From Nocardiopsis trehalosi NBRC 14201 (lineage in GTDB: Bacteria > Actinomycetota > Actinomycetes > Streptosporangiales > Streptosporangiaceae), in the NCBI RefSeq assembly GCF_001552555.1, contig NZ_BCRK01000002.1, forward strand, positions 1-64,000: a DNA stretch of 64,000 nucleotides, given 5' to 3'. Below are positions 27,300 through 35,204 of the stretch, piece by piece. A program made the translations under genes and the position numbers. Every line of letters begins with the position of its first letter. The stretch's first letter is position 1. A model generated the notes under the pieces. The model worked only from the letters and a program-made list of their open reading frames with translations. It ran no database searches and was not told where the DNA came from.

Positions 27300-27908
27300 T
27301 CAGGCGGGGGAGCGCCGTGCCCGGGCGCGCCGCCGCACCGCCACCACCGCGCCGGCCGCGGCGGCCAGGCCCGCCGCCAGCGCGGCCGCCGCGGCCGCCG
27401 ACCCCGCGGCCGTGACCCCCGCCAGGGCGCCCGCGCCCACCTCCAGCACCGCCCAGCCCGCCGCCCCCAGCAGCGCGCCCGGCGCGACGTCGCGGTACCG
27501 CCGGCCGCCGAGGCCCACCACATGGGGCGTCAGCGTCCGGACGAACGGGATGAACCGGCCCACCAGCATCGCCCACGCGCCGTAGCGGGCCGCCAGCGCC
27601 TCGGCGCGCCGCCAGTGCCGGACCGCCGCCGGGCGGGCCGCCGCGCCGCGCCGCAGGCGCGGGCCCAGCGCCCGCGCGGTGTGGAACCCGATGGCGTCTC
27701 CCGCGGCGGCGGCCGCGGCGGCGGTCAGCAGCACACCGGGCAGCCACAGCGTGCCGGCGGCGGCCAGGTACCCGGCCGTCAGCAGCAGGGCGAGGCTCGG
27801 GACCACCACCCCCGGCAGCACCGCGGTCTCGGCCGCGACCAGCAGCGCGAGAACGGGGTACACGGCGGCCGGCGGGAGCCCCGCCAGGACCTCCGCGGGC
27901 GATGTCAC
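27300..27908 (-). CDS. DedA-family membrane protein
   Basis: The 202-residue protein has the DedA/VTT topology, with several membrane helices. Its hallmark segments are GVVVPSLALLLTAGYLAAAG, GDAIGFHTARALGPRL and the conserved GRFIPFVRTLTPHVVGLGG. DedA proteins are implicated in lipid-carrier scrambling or proton-dependent membrane homeostasis. The C-terminal third is extremely Ala-rich and basic. The start is GTG 27908 with GGAGG upstream. Confidence 0.85.
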   Translation of the reverse strand: MTSPAEVLAGLPPAAVYPVLALLVAAETAVLPGVVVPSLALLLTAGYLAAAGTLWLPGVLLTAAAAAAAGDAIGFHTARALGPRLRRGAAARPAAVRHWRRAEALAARYGAWAMLVGRFIPFVRTLTPHVVGLGGRRYRDVAPGALLGAAGWAVLEVGAGALAGVTAAGSAAAAAALAAGLAAAAGAVVAVRRRARARRSPA

Positions 27909-28247
27909 CTGCGGCCTCCCCCCGGCGGCCGCGCCCCGCGCGCGGCCGTGTCCGTCCGCCGCCGATCCTAGCCCCGGCCGCCCCGCCGCCTCCGCCGCCG
28001 CACCGCGCGGGCGGTGCGCCCGCGCGCGGCCGCGGAAGGGAGGTTTCCGCCATTCCCGGGTGAATGCGCAACAGGCCGCCGGGAAATTGCTCCGTGATGA
28101 CGCAGCGGAAAACTCGCGGACGCTTTCGGCGGTTAGGATTCGCCTGCGGCCACGGGCCGCCGGGCGTCGTTCGCCCCGCGTTCCGGATGTCGCCGCGTCA
28201 ATTCCACGGAGTCCCCGCCGTTCCGGCGGGGGAAAGGAGTGGAGACC
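27909..28247. other. Intergenic region before the SARP gene
   Basis: A divergent gap of 339 bases. The part 28050-28140 is noticeably less GC-rich (GAAATTGCTCCGTGATGACG) and probably holds the SARP promoter. No gene was found. Confidence 0.4.
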
Positions 28248-29072
28248 ATGCCTCACCGGGTGGAATTCCGTGTTCTCGGCCCATTGGAGGTGACCGCCGA
28301 CGCCCGGCCGGTGCGGGTCCCCGCGGGGAAGCAGCGCGTGCTGCTGGCCGCGCTGCTCCTCGCACCCAACACCGTGGTGGCGATGGACGACCTGGTCGGC
28401 CTGCTGTGGGACGACGGGCAGCCGGACAACCCGCGGGCGGCCCTCTACACCTGCCTCACCCGCCTGCGCACCGCGCTCGGCCGCCACGAGAAGGGGACGG
28501 CCGCCCGGTTGCGCACCACGGCGGCCGGCTACCTGTTCGAGGCCGACCCCGACACCCTCGACCTGCTGCGTTTCCGCGCGCTCGTCGCCACAGCGGGGGT
28601 GGCGGCGCGGCGCGGCGACACCGCCGCCGAGTCCGCCGCGCTCACGCAGGCGCTGTCGCTGTGGCGCGGACCCATGCTCCGCGACGTGCGCTCGGCCACC
28701 CTGCACCGCGACGTCGTCCCGCGCATCGACGAGGAGTGCCTGCGGGTGCGCGAGCGCTGCCACGAGATCGGCCTGGCCCGCGGCCGCCACGACGAGCTGG
28801 TCGGCGAGCTGCGGTCCCTGGTGCGCCGGTACCCGTTCCACGAGCGGTTCTGGCACCAGCTCATCGTCTGCCTGTACCGCTGCGGGCGGCGCGTGGAGGC
28901 GCTGGAGGCGTTCGGCGAGATCCGCGGCCGGCTCCGCGAGGAGATGGGCATGGACCCGGGCGAGCAGCTCCGCGAACTGCACGTGGCCATCCTGCGCGGT
29001 GACCCGGGACTCCAGACATGCGGCGTCGGAGGCGTTAATTCCGGACGTCACGGACATTCGGCTGCTTCGTAG
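28248..29072 (+). CDS. SARP-family pathway activator of the lanthipeptide cluster
   Basis: The 274-residue small SARP has an OmpR-like winged helix at about 5-95 (EFRVLGPLEVTADARPVRVPAGKQRVLLAALLLAPNTVV...LYTCLTRLR in part) and a bacterial transcriptional activation domain to about 250 (WRGPMLRDV, YPFHERFWHQLIVCLYRCGRRVEALEAF). Such proteins activate single antibiotic clusters by binding phased direct repeats just upstream of the -10 box. ATG 28248 is best placed for AAAGGAG (28233-28239). The cinnamycin cluster also uses a SARP (CinR1). The candidate target promoter lies 60-100 bases downstream of the gene. Confidence 0.9.
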   Translation: MPHRVEFRVLGPLEVTADARPVRVPAGKQRVLLAALLLAPNTVVAMDDLVGLLWDDGQPDNPRAALYTCLTRLRTALGRHEKGTAARLRTTAAGYLFEADPDTLDLLRFRALVATAGVAARRGDTAAESAALTQALSLWRGPMLRDVRSATLHRDVVPRIDEECLRVRERCHEIGLARGRHDELVGELRSLVRRYPFHERFWHQLIVCLYRCGRRVEALEAFGEIRGRLREEMGMDPGEQLRELHVAILRGDPGLQTCGVGGVNSGRHGHSAAS

Positions 29073-29134
29073 AGATAACCGCGATGTCTGGAATTCCGGC
29101 TTATACGCGAACGGAGGGGCCCGCGTTTTCCTGC

Positions 29135-29176
29135 AAGTCGCAAGAAAGGCGAGTGAAAGGATCGGCCGCTTATATT
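29135..29176 (+). promoter_or_regulatory. Predicted SARP-dependent promoter of the lanthipeptide operon
   Basis: Three heptamers, AAGTCGC (29135), AAGGCGA (29146) and AAGGATC (29157), recur with an exact 11-base period. The last ends seven bases before a TATATT (29171-29176) that can serve as -10. This is the arrangement described for SARP regulators: direct repeats one helical turn apart, replacing a -35 box, about 8 bp from -10. The stretch is AT-rich relative to its surroundings and precedes the first biosynthetic gene by 85 bases. Confidence 0.5.
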
Positions 29177-29260
29177 TGCCTTGCACGCACCGAGGCAATG
29201 GGTAAACGCGGGGCCGGCCCGACACCGGGTGCCCCCGTGATTACAGGAGGAAGGCCGCCG

Positions 29261-29617
29261 ATGGACGTCAAGCCCCCCACTATCTACGAGGGCGTCCACA
29301 CGATCCGCCAGGTGCAGAACCTGATGGTCCTGTGCTCCCTGCTCCCTCCCGACGGAAAGCTCGCCGAGGCCCTGCGCCTCGCCCTCGACCTCCACGAGGA
29401 ACCCCTGCTCGCACGGACCGAGCCCATGACGGACCTCCACCCCCACGCCGTCAAGACGTGGCTCGAAACCTTCTGGGACCGGGACGCCCTGTCCCCCGAG
29501 GCGAAGGAGTTGGTCGACTGGCAGAGCCATAGCCGGAACATGAGCGCCGCCATCCACGAGCTCACCAACGTGCAGCAGCAGATCGGCGTCAACCTGACCG
29601 CCGAGCAGACCGCGTGA
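29261..29617 (+). CDS. DurN/Cinorf7-like lysinoalanine-forming protein
   Basis: The 118-residue acidic, helical protein has no catalytic motif that I recognise. Its position directly before a cinnamycin-type precursor, its size and its sequence style (YEGVHTIRQVQNLMVLCSLLPPDGKLAEALRLALDLHEEPLL) match DurN of duramycin and Cinorf7 of cinnamycin, which are about this length. DurN promotes attack of Lys19 on the dehydroalanine from Ser6, making the lysinoalanine bridge. Both residues are present in this precursor. AGGAGGAAGG precedes the ATG. Assignment rests on context plus recalled family size and is fairly secure. Confidence 0.82.
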   Translation: MDVKPPTIYEGVHTIRQVQNLMVLCSLLPPDGKLAEALRLALDLHEEPLLARTEPMTDLHPHAVKTWLETFWDRDALSPEAKELVDWQSHSRNMSAAIHELTNVQQQIGVNLTAEQTA

Positions 29618-29652
29618 CCCACATCATCGCAGCACCACACAGGAGGAATGCC

Positions 29653-29892
29653 ATGTCCACCACCATGACCCTGCAGCAGGCCGTCGTCGACGCCGACTTC
29701 CGCAGCGCCGTCCTCGCCGACCCCGCCGCGTTCGGGCTCTCCGCCGCCACGCTGCCGCCGGCGGTCGAGCAGCAGGACGCGGACGCCTTCGAGGCCATCA
29801 CCGAGGGCATCGTGGCCAGCGAGGTCTACGCCTGCGAGTCCACCTGCAGCTTCGGCCCGTTCACCTTCGTCTGCGACGGCACCAGCAAGTAG
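29653..29892 (+). CDS. Cinnamycin/duramycin-family lanthipeptide precursor
   Basis: The 79-residue precursor has a 60-residue leader (VVDADFRSAVLADPAAFG, very like the cinnamycin leader) and the 19-residue C-terminal core CESTCSFGPFTFVCDGTSK. Cinnamycin is CRQSCSFGPFTFVCDGNTK. Cys1, Cys5, Cys14, Ser6, Thr11, Asp15 and Lys19 are all kept. Position 4 is Thr instead of Ser and position 18 is Ser instead of Thr. Expected bridges: lanthionine 1-18, methyllanthionine 4-14, methyllanthionine 5-11, lysinoalanine 6-19, plus 3-hydroxy-Asp15. The leader ends VYA, which fits signal-peptidase cleavage as in cinnamycin (AFA). CACAGGAGGAATGCC precedes ATG. The product should bind phosphatidylethanolamine, by analogy. 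Confidence 0.95.
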   Translation: MSTTMTLQQAVVDADFRSAVLADPAAFGLSAATLPPAVEQQDADAFEAITEGIVASEVYACESTCSFGPFTFVCDGTSK

Positions 29893-29999
29893 TCGCGGTA
29901 CGCGCGGCGGCACCGCCCGCCGCGCCGCACCGGCGGCGGCCCCATCCGGGCCGCCGCCCCCGCCCCTCTGCCACCCCTACCGGAGGAGCCCTCCCGCCC

Positions 30000-32900
30000 A
30001 TGGGCAACCCCTACCCCGTCGACATCGCGGCCGGCGCCAGCAACCTCGCCGAGCGCACGCGCGTGGCCGACACCCTCGGCCCGCCACCGGCGGACGCCCC
30101 GGCGCTCGACCCCGTCGACGCCTGGAAGGTCGACCACCTCGCGGGCCGGCTCGCCCTGAAGTTCGCCCGCGCGTCGGTCAACGGCTCCGTCCCCGACCGG
30201 CACACCAAGGCCGATCTCACCCGGCTCCTCACCGACTACCGCCGGCACGAACTCGCCCTCGGCGCCGCCCCCGACCCCGGATCGCCCGCCGCGCGGCTGC
30301 TCACCGACCTCCACCGCGACTGGCTCCCCACCTACCGCTCCGCGCTCGACCGCTTCGGCGCCGGCCCCGCCGAACCCGACGCCGACTGGCGGCACCGCGA
30401 CACCTACTACGGCCGGCTCGCCAAGGCGTGCGAACCCTTCCTGCTCGAACTCGGCCGGCTGCTGCGCGAACCCCCCGCCCCCCACCCCGGCCTCATCGGC
30501 CCCGGCATCGTCCGCGATTTCCAGCACCACCTCCTCGACCGGTTCGAACTCGCGCTCGCCTGGGCGGTCGAGGCCGACGCCAAGGTCCACTGCACCCTCG
30601 CCGGCATCGACCCCGCGCGCGCCTCCCGCGACGACTACCTCCACTACCTCGACACCACCTTCGGCGACACCGCCGCCTACCACGCCTTCTACCGCCGCTT
30701 CCCCGTCCTCGGCCGCTGGCTCGCGCACGTCACCCGGCTCCTCGCCGACTACGGCCGCGACCTCACCACCCACCTCGCCGCCGACGCCGACGACCTCGCC
30801 GACGCGTTCTTCGACCGCCCCATCACCCGGTTCCGCACCGCGCGCATGGGCCGCTCCGACCACCACGCCGGCGCCCGCAGCGTCGTCTTCGTCGACGTCG
30901 ACCTCGCCGGCGGCGGCACCGGCACCGTCGTGTACAAGCCCCGGTGCATCGCCGCCGAATCCGCCATGCAGGACCTGCTGCGGGTGCTCGCCGACGACGG
31001 CGTCGTCGACTTCGCCGCCCGCGGCCTGCTGCCCCGCGACGGCTACGGGTACGAGGCCCTCATCCCCACCGGGCGCAACCGCGTCCGCACCCCCGACCAG
31101 GCCGCCCGGGTCTACCGCCAGCTCGGCGGCTTCCTCGGCGTCTTCTACGTCCTCGGCGGCGGCGACCTCCACTTCGAGAACGTCATGATCGCCGACGGCG
31201 ACGCCCACATCTGCGACTGCGAGACCGTGCTCGGCGTCCGCCCCAAGGGACAGGGCGGCCGCGCCGACACCCTCATGGACTCCGTGTTCGGCACCGGCCT
31301 GCTCGAATGGCCCGACCCCCGGGTCCGCGACGGCGGCGACTCCGCGGCCATGCGCATCAGCGGCTACGCCGGCGGCACCAGCTACGAGATCCCCATGCCG
31401 GTCCCCAGCCTCAGCGCCGACCGCCTCAGCTTCCGCAGCTCCGTCGCCCACCGCACCGGCGTCACGGTCCGCCCCGACGCCGCCAACCGGGTCTTCCTCG
31501 GCGACACCCTGGTCCAGCCGGCCGACCACGCCGACGCGATCGCCGACGGCTTCTCCCGCGTCTACGCGTGGTTCCGCCGCCCCGGCGCGGACCGCCGCGT
31601 CGCCGCCCTGTTCGCCGACGCCTCCATCCGGTTTATCAACCGCGGCACCCAGGTCTACGCCCAGTCGCTGATGTCGGCCCGCCACCCCAAGGCCCTCGCC
31701 GACCCCCTTGAGGTCGATCTGCTCACCAGCGTGGTCCGCGCCTCCCCGCGCGCCTGGGACGACACCGGCGTCCTCGCCGAACGCGAACTCGACTCCCTGT
31801 GGCGCATGGACGTCCCCCTGTTCACCGTCCGCGCCGGAAGCCGCGACCTCGTCCACGACCACCGCACGGCCGTCCCCGGCCACCTCGAACTCTCCCCGCT
31901 GGAGCACGTGGCCGACCGCATCGCCCACCTCTCCGACGCCAACCACACCCGGCAGCACCACTACATCTCCGCCAGCCTCTCCACCGGCGAGATCACCAGC
32001 CCCGCGTTCGTGGCCGCCTGCCTCGACAAGGCCGCCCAGATCGGCCAGCGCCTCTGCGACACCCAGCGCGAGGCCGGGGCGTCCGCGCCGTGGACCTCCT
32101 ACGACCTCACCGAGGGGCGTGCGGCCACCGCCGACGTCGAGGGCGACCTCTACCTCGGCTCCGCCGGCATCGCGTTCTTCCTCGCCTACCTCGACTCCCT
32201 CGTGCCGCGCCCCGAGTTCCGCGCCGCCGCCGAACGCGCCGCAGCGCACGCCATCGCCGCCTGCGACACCAGCCGCATCGGCGCCTTCCAGGGCATCGGC
32301 GGGCTCATCTACCTCCTCACCCACCTGCACGCCCTCTGGGGCGACTCCGCGCTGCTCGACCGCGCCGTCCGGCTCAGCCGCGGCCTACCCGACCGCATCG
32401 ACACCGACACCCGGCTCGACGTCCTCGGCGGGTCCGCCGGGCTCGTCCCGGTCCTCCTCGGCCTGGCGGGGGCCACCGACGGCCACGGCCTCGACTCCGC
32501 CCGAAGGTGCGCCGACCGCCTGCTCGCCACCGCCCGGCCCGACGGCGACGCGCTCGTCTGGCCGCCCTCCCCGCCGGGCGCCAACGACGTGCCGCTCACC
32601 GGGTTCACCCACGGCACCGCCGGCTTCGGCTGGGCGCTCATCACGCTCGGCGCGTTCCTCGACCTCCCCGAGCACATCGACGCCGGCCGCCGCGCGTTCG
32701 CCTACGAGGCCCGCCACTTCGACCACGTCGACCAGGACTGGTACGACCTCCGGACCTCCTCCGGCGGGGTCGCCAGCAACGGCCGCCACTACGCCAACGC
32801 CTGGTGCAACGGCGCCGCGGGCATCGGGCTCAGCCGCATCACCGCCTGGGACGCCCTCGGCCGCGACGACGACACCCTCCTGCGCGAGGCCCGCCAGGCC

Positions 32901-33215
32901 CTCGCCGCCACCACCCGCAACTTCCCCAAGCTGCGCAACGACACCCTCTGCCACGGCCGCTCCGGCAACGCCGAACTCCTCCTCCGGTTCAGCGAACTCC
33001 GCGACGAGCCCGCCTTCCGCATGGAGGCCAACGTCCAGGCGCAGAACCAGTGGCGCGACCTCGTCGTCGGCGAGGGCGGCGCCACCGGCTTCTTCCCCGG
33101 GCTCATGCTCGGCTTCACCGGCGCCGGCCTGCACATGCTCCGCCTGGCCGCACCCGACCGCGTCCCCTCCGTCCTGCTCCTCGACCCGCCGGCCTCCGCC
33201 ACCACGAAGGGCTGA
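30000..33215 (+). CDS. Class II lanthipeptide synthetase LanM (CinM/DurM-like)
   Basis: The 1071-residue bifunctional enzyme phosphorylates and eliminates Ser/Thr to Dha/Dhb, then adds Cys thiols. The N-terminal dehydratase (about 150-620) has YKPRCIAAESAMQDLL and the kinase-like GGGDLHFENVM...DCETVLG catalytic elements. The C-terminal LanC cyclase has THGTAGFGWAL and zinc ligands in WCNGAAGIG (Cys936) and LCHGRSGNAE (Cys984, His985). Length agrees with CinM (about 1,090). CGGAGGAGCCCTCCCGCCC precedes the ATG; four bases separate the stop from the hydroxylase gene, implying translational coupling. Confidence 0.96.
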   Translation: MGNPYPVDIAAGASNLAERTRVADTLGPPPADAPALDPVDAWKVDHLAGRLALKFARASVNGSVPDRHTKADLTRLLTDYRRHELALGAAPDPGSPAARLLTDLHRDWLPTYRSALDRFGAGPAEPDADWRHRDTYYGRLAKACEPFLLELGRLLREPPAPHPGLIGPGIVRDFQHHLLDRFELALAWAVEADAKVHCTLAGIDPARASRDDYLHYLDTTFGDTAAYHAFYRRFPVLGRWLAHVTRLLADYGRDLTTHLAADADDLADAFFDRPITRFRTARMGRSDHHAGARSVVFVDVDLAGGGTGTVVYKPRCIAAESAMQDLLRVLADDGVVDFAARGLLPRDGYGYEALIPTGRNRVRTPDQAARVYRQLGGFLGVFYVLGGGDLHFENVMIADGDAHICDCETVLGVRPKGQGGRADTLMDSVFGTGLLEWPDPRVRDGGDSAAMRISGYAGGTSYEIPMPVPSLSADRLSFRSSVAHRTGVTVRPDAANRVFLGDTLVQPADHADAIADGFSRVYAWFRRPGADRRVAALFADASIRFINRGTQVYAQSLMSARHPKALADPLEVDLLTSVVRASPRAWDDTGVLAERELDSLWRMDVPLFTVRAGSRDLVHDHRTAVPGHLELSPLEHVADRIAHLSDANHTRQHHYISASLSTGEITSPAFVAACLDKAAQIGQRLCDTQREAGASAPWTSYDLTEGRAATADVEGDLYLGSAGIAFFLAYLDSLVPRPEFRAAAERAAAHAIAACDTSRIGAFQGIGGLIYLLTHLHALWGDSALLDRAVRLSRGLPDRIDTDTRLDVLGGSAGLVPVLLGLAGATDGHGLDSARRCADRLLATARPDGDALVWPPSPPGANDVPLTGFTHGTAGFGWALITLGAFLDLPEHIDAGRRAFAYEARHFDHVDQDWYDLRTSSGGVASNGRHYANAWCNGAAGIGLSRITAWDALGRDDDTLLREARQALAATTRNFPKLRNDTLCHGRSGNAELLLRFSELRDEPAFRMEANVQAQNQWRDLVVGEGGATGFFPGLMLGFTGAGLHMLRLAAPDRVPSVLLLDPPASATTKG

Positions 33216-33219
33216 CCCC

Positions 33220-34134
33220 ATGTCGATCGAATCCTGCACGGAGTTCCTGCACACCGTGCACGCCTCCCAGGACCTCATGCGCACCCTCCGCGCCATGACC
33301 GGCCCCAAGGAGATCATCGCGCTCGGCCGCCGGCACGGGTACCACTTCCAGGTGGCCGACCTCGCCACCGCGTCGCGCACCTTCCCCACGCCCGCGCCCA
33401 CCGCCGCGCCCGCACCGCCGGCCCCCGCGGCGCCACCCGCCGACGACGGCTCCGGGTTCCTCCACCACGAGTACGACATCGCCGACATCCCCGGTTTCGA
33501 CGCGGTGCTCCACCAGCTCCCGCGGCTCAAGGCCACCCCGTCCACCGTCGACCTCGCCGCCTTCGCCGAGCGCTACCGCGACGACGACGCCCGCTCCACC
33601 GACCTCGCCCCCACCAGCGACGACTTCCGCCGCTGGCAGGCCGAGGTCCGCCGCGCCGACCGCGCCGACCCCGGCAGCGGCACCCGCCGCGGCTTCCACC
33701 TGGTCAACCTGGACGAACACGTCGACCACCCCGGCTACGGCGACTACCTTGACGCCAAGAGCGCCACCGTCGCCGCGCTGGAGTCCGCCTTCGGCACCGA
33801 GGTCCGCTTCTCCGGCTCCATGTGGTATCCGCCGTCCAGCTACCGGCTGTGGCACACCAACGAGACCCAGCCCGGGTGGCGCATGTACCTCATCGACTTC
33901 GACGCCCCCTTCGACGACCCCGGCCACACCTCGTTCTTCCGGTACCAGAACCCCGCCACCGGTGAGCTCGTCACCCTGGGCGAACGCCCCCGCATCGCCC
34001 GCTTCTTCAAGATCGAGCAGGACCCCGACCGCCTGCTGTGGCACTGCATCGTCAACCGCACCGAGCGCCACCGGTGGAGCTTCGGGTTCGCCGTCCCCGA
34101 CGACTGGCGCGAACGCCTCGGCCTGCCCGCCTGA
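33220..34134 (+). CDS. CinX/DurX-like Fe(II)/2-oxoglutarate Asp beta-hydroxylase with Nif11-like N-terminal domain
   Basis: The 304-residue protein follows LanM by four bases. Residues about 1-50 (MSIESCTEFLHTVHASQDLM, then MTGPKEIIALGRRHGYHFQV) look like a Nif11 leader-type helix bundle. An Ala/Pro linker (TPAPTAAPAPPAPAAPP) leads to an oxygenase domain with YRLWHTNETQPGWRMYLIDFD and HCIVNRTERHRWSFGF. These parts likely supply the iron-binding His/acid residues and the 2-oxoglutarate Arg. In the cinnamycin pathway CinX hydroxylates Asp15, a residue kept in this precursor. The family assignment is from cluster position and motifs; exact ligands are inferred. Confidence 0.85.
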   Translation: MSIESCTEFLHTVHASQDLMRTLRAMTGPKEIIALGRRHGYHFQVADLATASRTFPTPAPTAAPAPPAPAAPPADDGSGFLHHEYDIADIPGFDAVLHQLPRLKATPSTVDLAAFAERYRDDDARSTDLAPTSDDFRRWQAEVRRADRADPGSGTRRGFHLVNLDEHVDHPGYGDYLDAKSATVAALESAFGTEVRFSGSMWYPPSSYRLWHTNETQPGWRMYLIDFDAPFDDPGHTSFFRYQNPATGELVTLGERPRIARFFKIEQDPDRLLWHCIVNRTERHRWSFGFAVPDDWRERLGLPA

Positions 34135-34187
34135 CCCCGCCGGGGCGGCCGCCCGCGCCGCCCCGCCACCGAAGGGACACCCACCCC

Positions 34188-35204
34188 GTGCTCCGCACCC
34201 GTCGCAGCCCCGGCCGCGCGGTCGCGCCCCCGTCGGCGGACGGCCCGCCCGCCATCCACGCCGACGGCGTCCGCAAGACCTACCCCGGCGGGGTCGAGGC
34301 CGTCCGCGGGCTCGACCTCACCGTGGGCCAGGGCGAGATGTTCGGCTTCCTCGGCCCCAACGGCTGCGGCAAGACCACCACCATCGCCATGATGTGCACG
34401 CTGGCGCGGCCGACGGCGGGCCGCATCGCCATCGCCGGCCACGACACCCGCACCGCGCCCGGCCTGGTCCGTCGCCACATCGGCCTGGTGTTCCAGGAGT
34501 CCACCCTCGACCACGACCTCACCGCCGACGAGAACCTCCGGTTCCACGCCGACCTCTACGCGCTGCCGCGCGCCGCGGTACCCGCCCGCGTCGACGCCGT
34601 CCTCGGCCTCGTCGGCCTCGGCGACCGCCGCCACCACTACGTGCGCACCTTCTCCGGCGGTATGCGCCGCCGGCTGGAGATCGCCCGCGGCCTCATGCAC
34701 GGCCCCCGGGTGCTGTTCCTGGACGAACCCACCCTCGGGCTCGACCCCCAGGCCCGCGCCGACCTCTGGCGCCACCTCGGCGAGGTCCGCCGGGCCGAGT
34801 CCACCACCCTGTTCGTCACCACGCACTACCTGGACGAAGCCGAGCAGTGCGACCGCATCGCCATCATCGACCACGGCCGGATCGTCGCGCGGGGCACCCC
34901 GGCCGAACTCAAGTCGGTGATCGGCACCGACCGGATCGACCTCCGCACCGGCGACGACCCCGCGGCCGCCCGCGGGCTGCGCGACCGGTTCGGGCTCACC
35001 TCCACCGTCGGCGACCACGGCGTGACCGTCCGCGCCGCCGACGGCGCGCGGCTGGTGCCGCGGCTCTGCGCGGGGCTCGACGTCCCCGTCTTCTCCGTCA
35101 CCGTCACCCGGCCCACCCTCGACGACGTCTTCCTCCACCACACCGGGCACCGCATCCGGCCCGCCGACCCCGCGTCCACCACCACCCCGGGAGGTCCCGC
35201 ATGA
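34188..35204 (+). CDS. ABC transporter ATP-binding subunit of the lanthipeptide cluster (CinT-like)
   Basis: The 338-residue DrrA-type ATPase has Walker A GPNGCGKTTT, Q-loop VFQEST, signature FSGGMRRRLEIARGL, Walker B VLFLDEPTLGLD and the switch His in VTTHYLDEAEQ, plus a C-terminal regulatory extension. With the permease that overlaps it by ATGA it forms an exporter for the modified peptide. It lacks a C39 peptidase domain, consistent with leader removal by signal peptidase. The start is GTG 34188 after GAAGGGA. Confidence 0.92.
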   Translation: MLRTRRSPGRAVAPPSADGPPAIHADGVRKTYPGGVEAVRGLDLTVGQGEMFGFLGPNGCGKTTTIAMMCTLARPTAGRIAIAGHDTRTAPGLVRRHIGLVFQESTLDHDLTADENLRFHADLYALPRAAVPARVDAVLGLVGLGDRRHHYVRTFSGGMRRRLEIARGLMHGPRVLFLDEPTLGLDPQARADLWRHLGEVRRAESTTLFVTTHYLDEAEQCDRIAIIDHGRIVARGTPAELKSVIGTDRIDLRTGDDPAAARGLRDRFGLTSTVGDHGVTVRAADGARLVPRLCAGLDVPVFSVTVTRPTLDDVFLHHTGHRIRPADPASTTTPGGPA

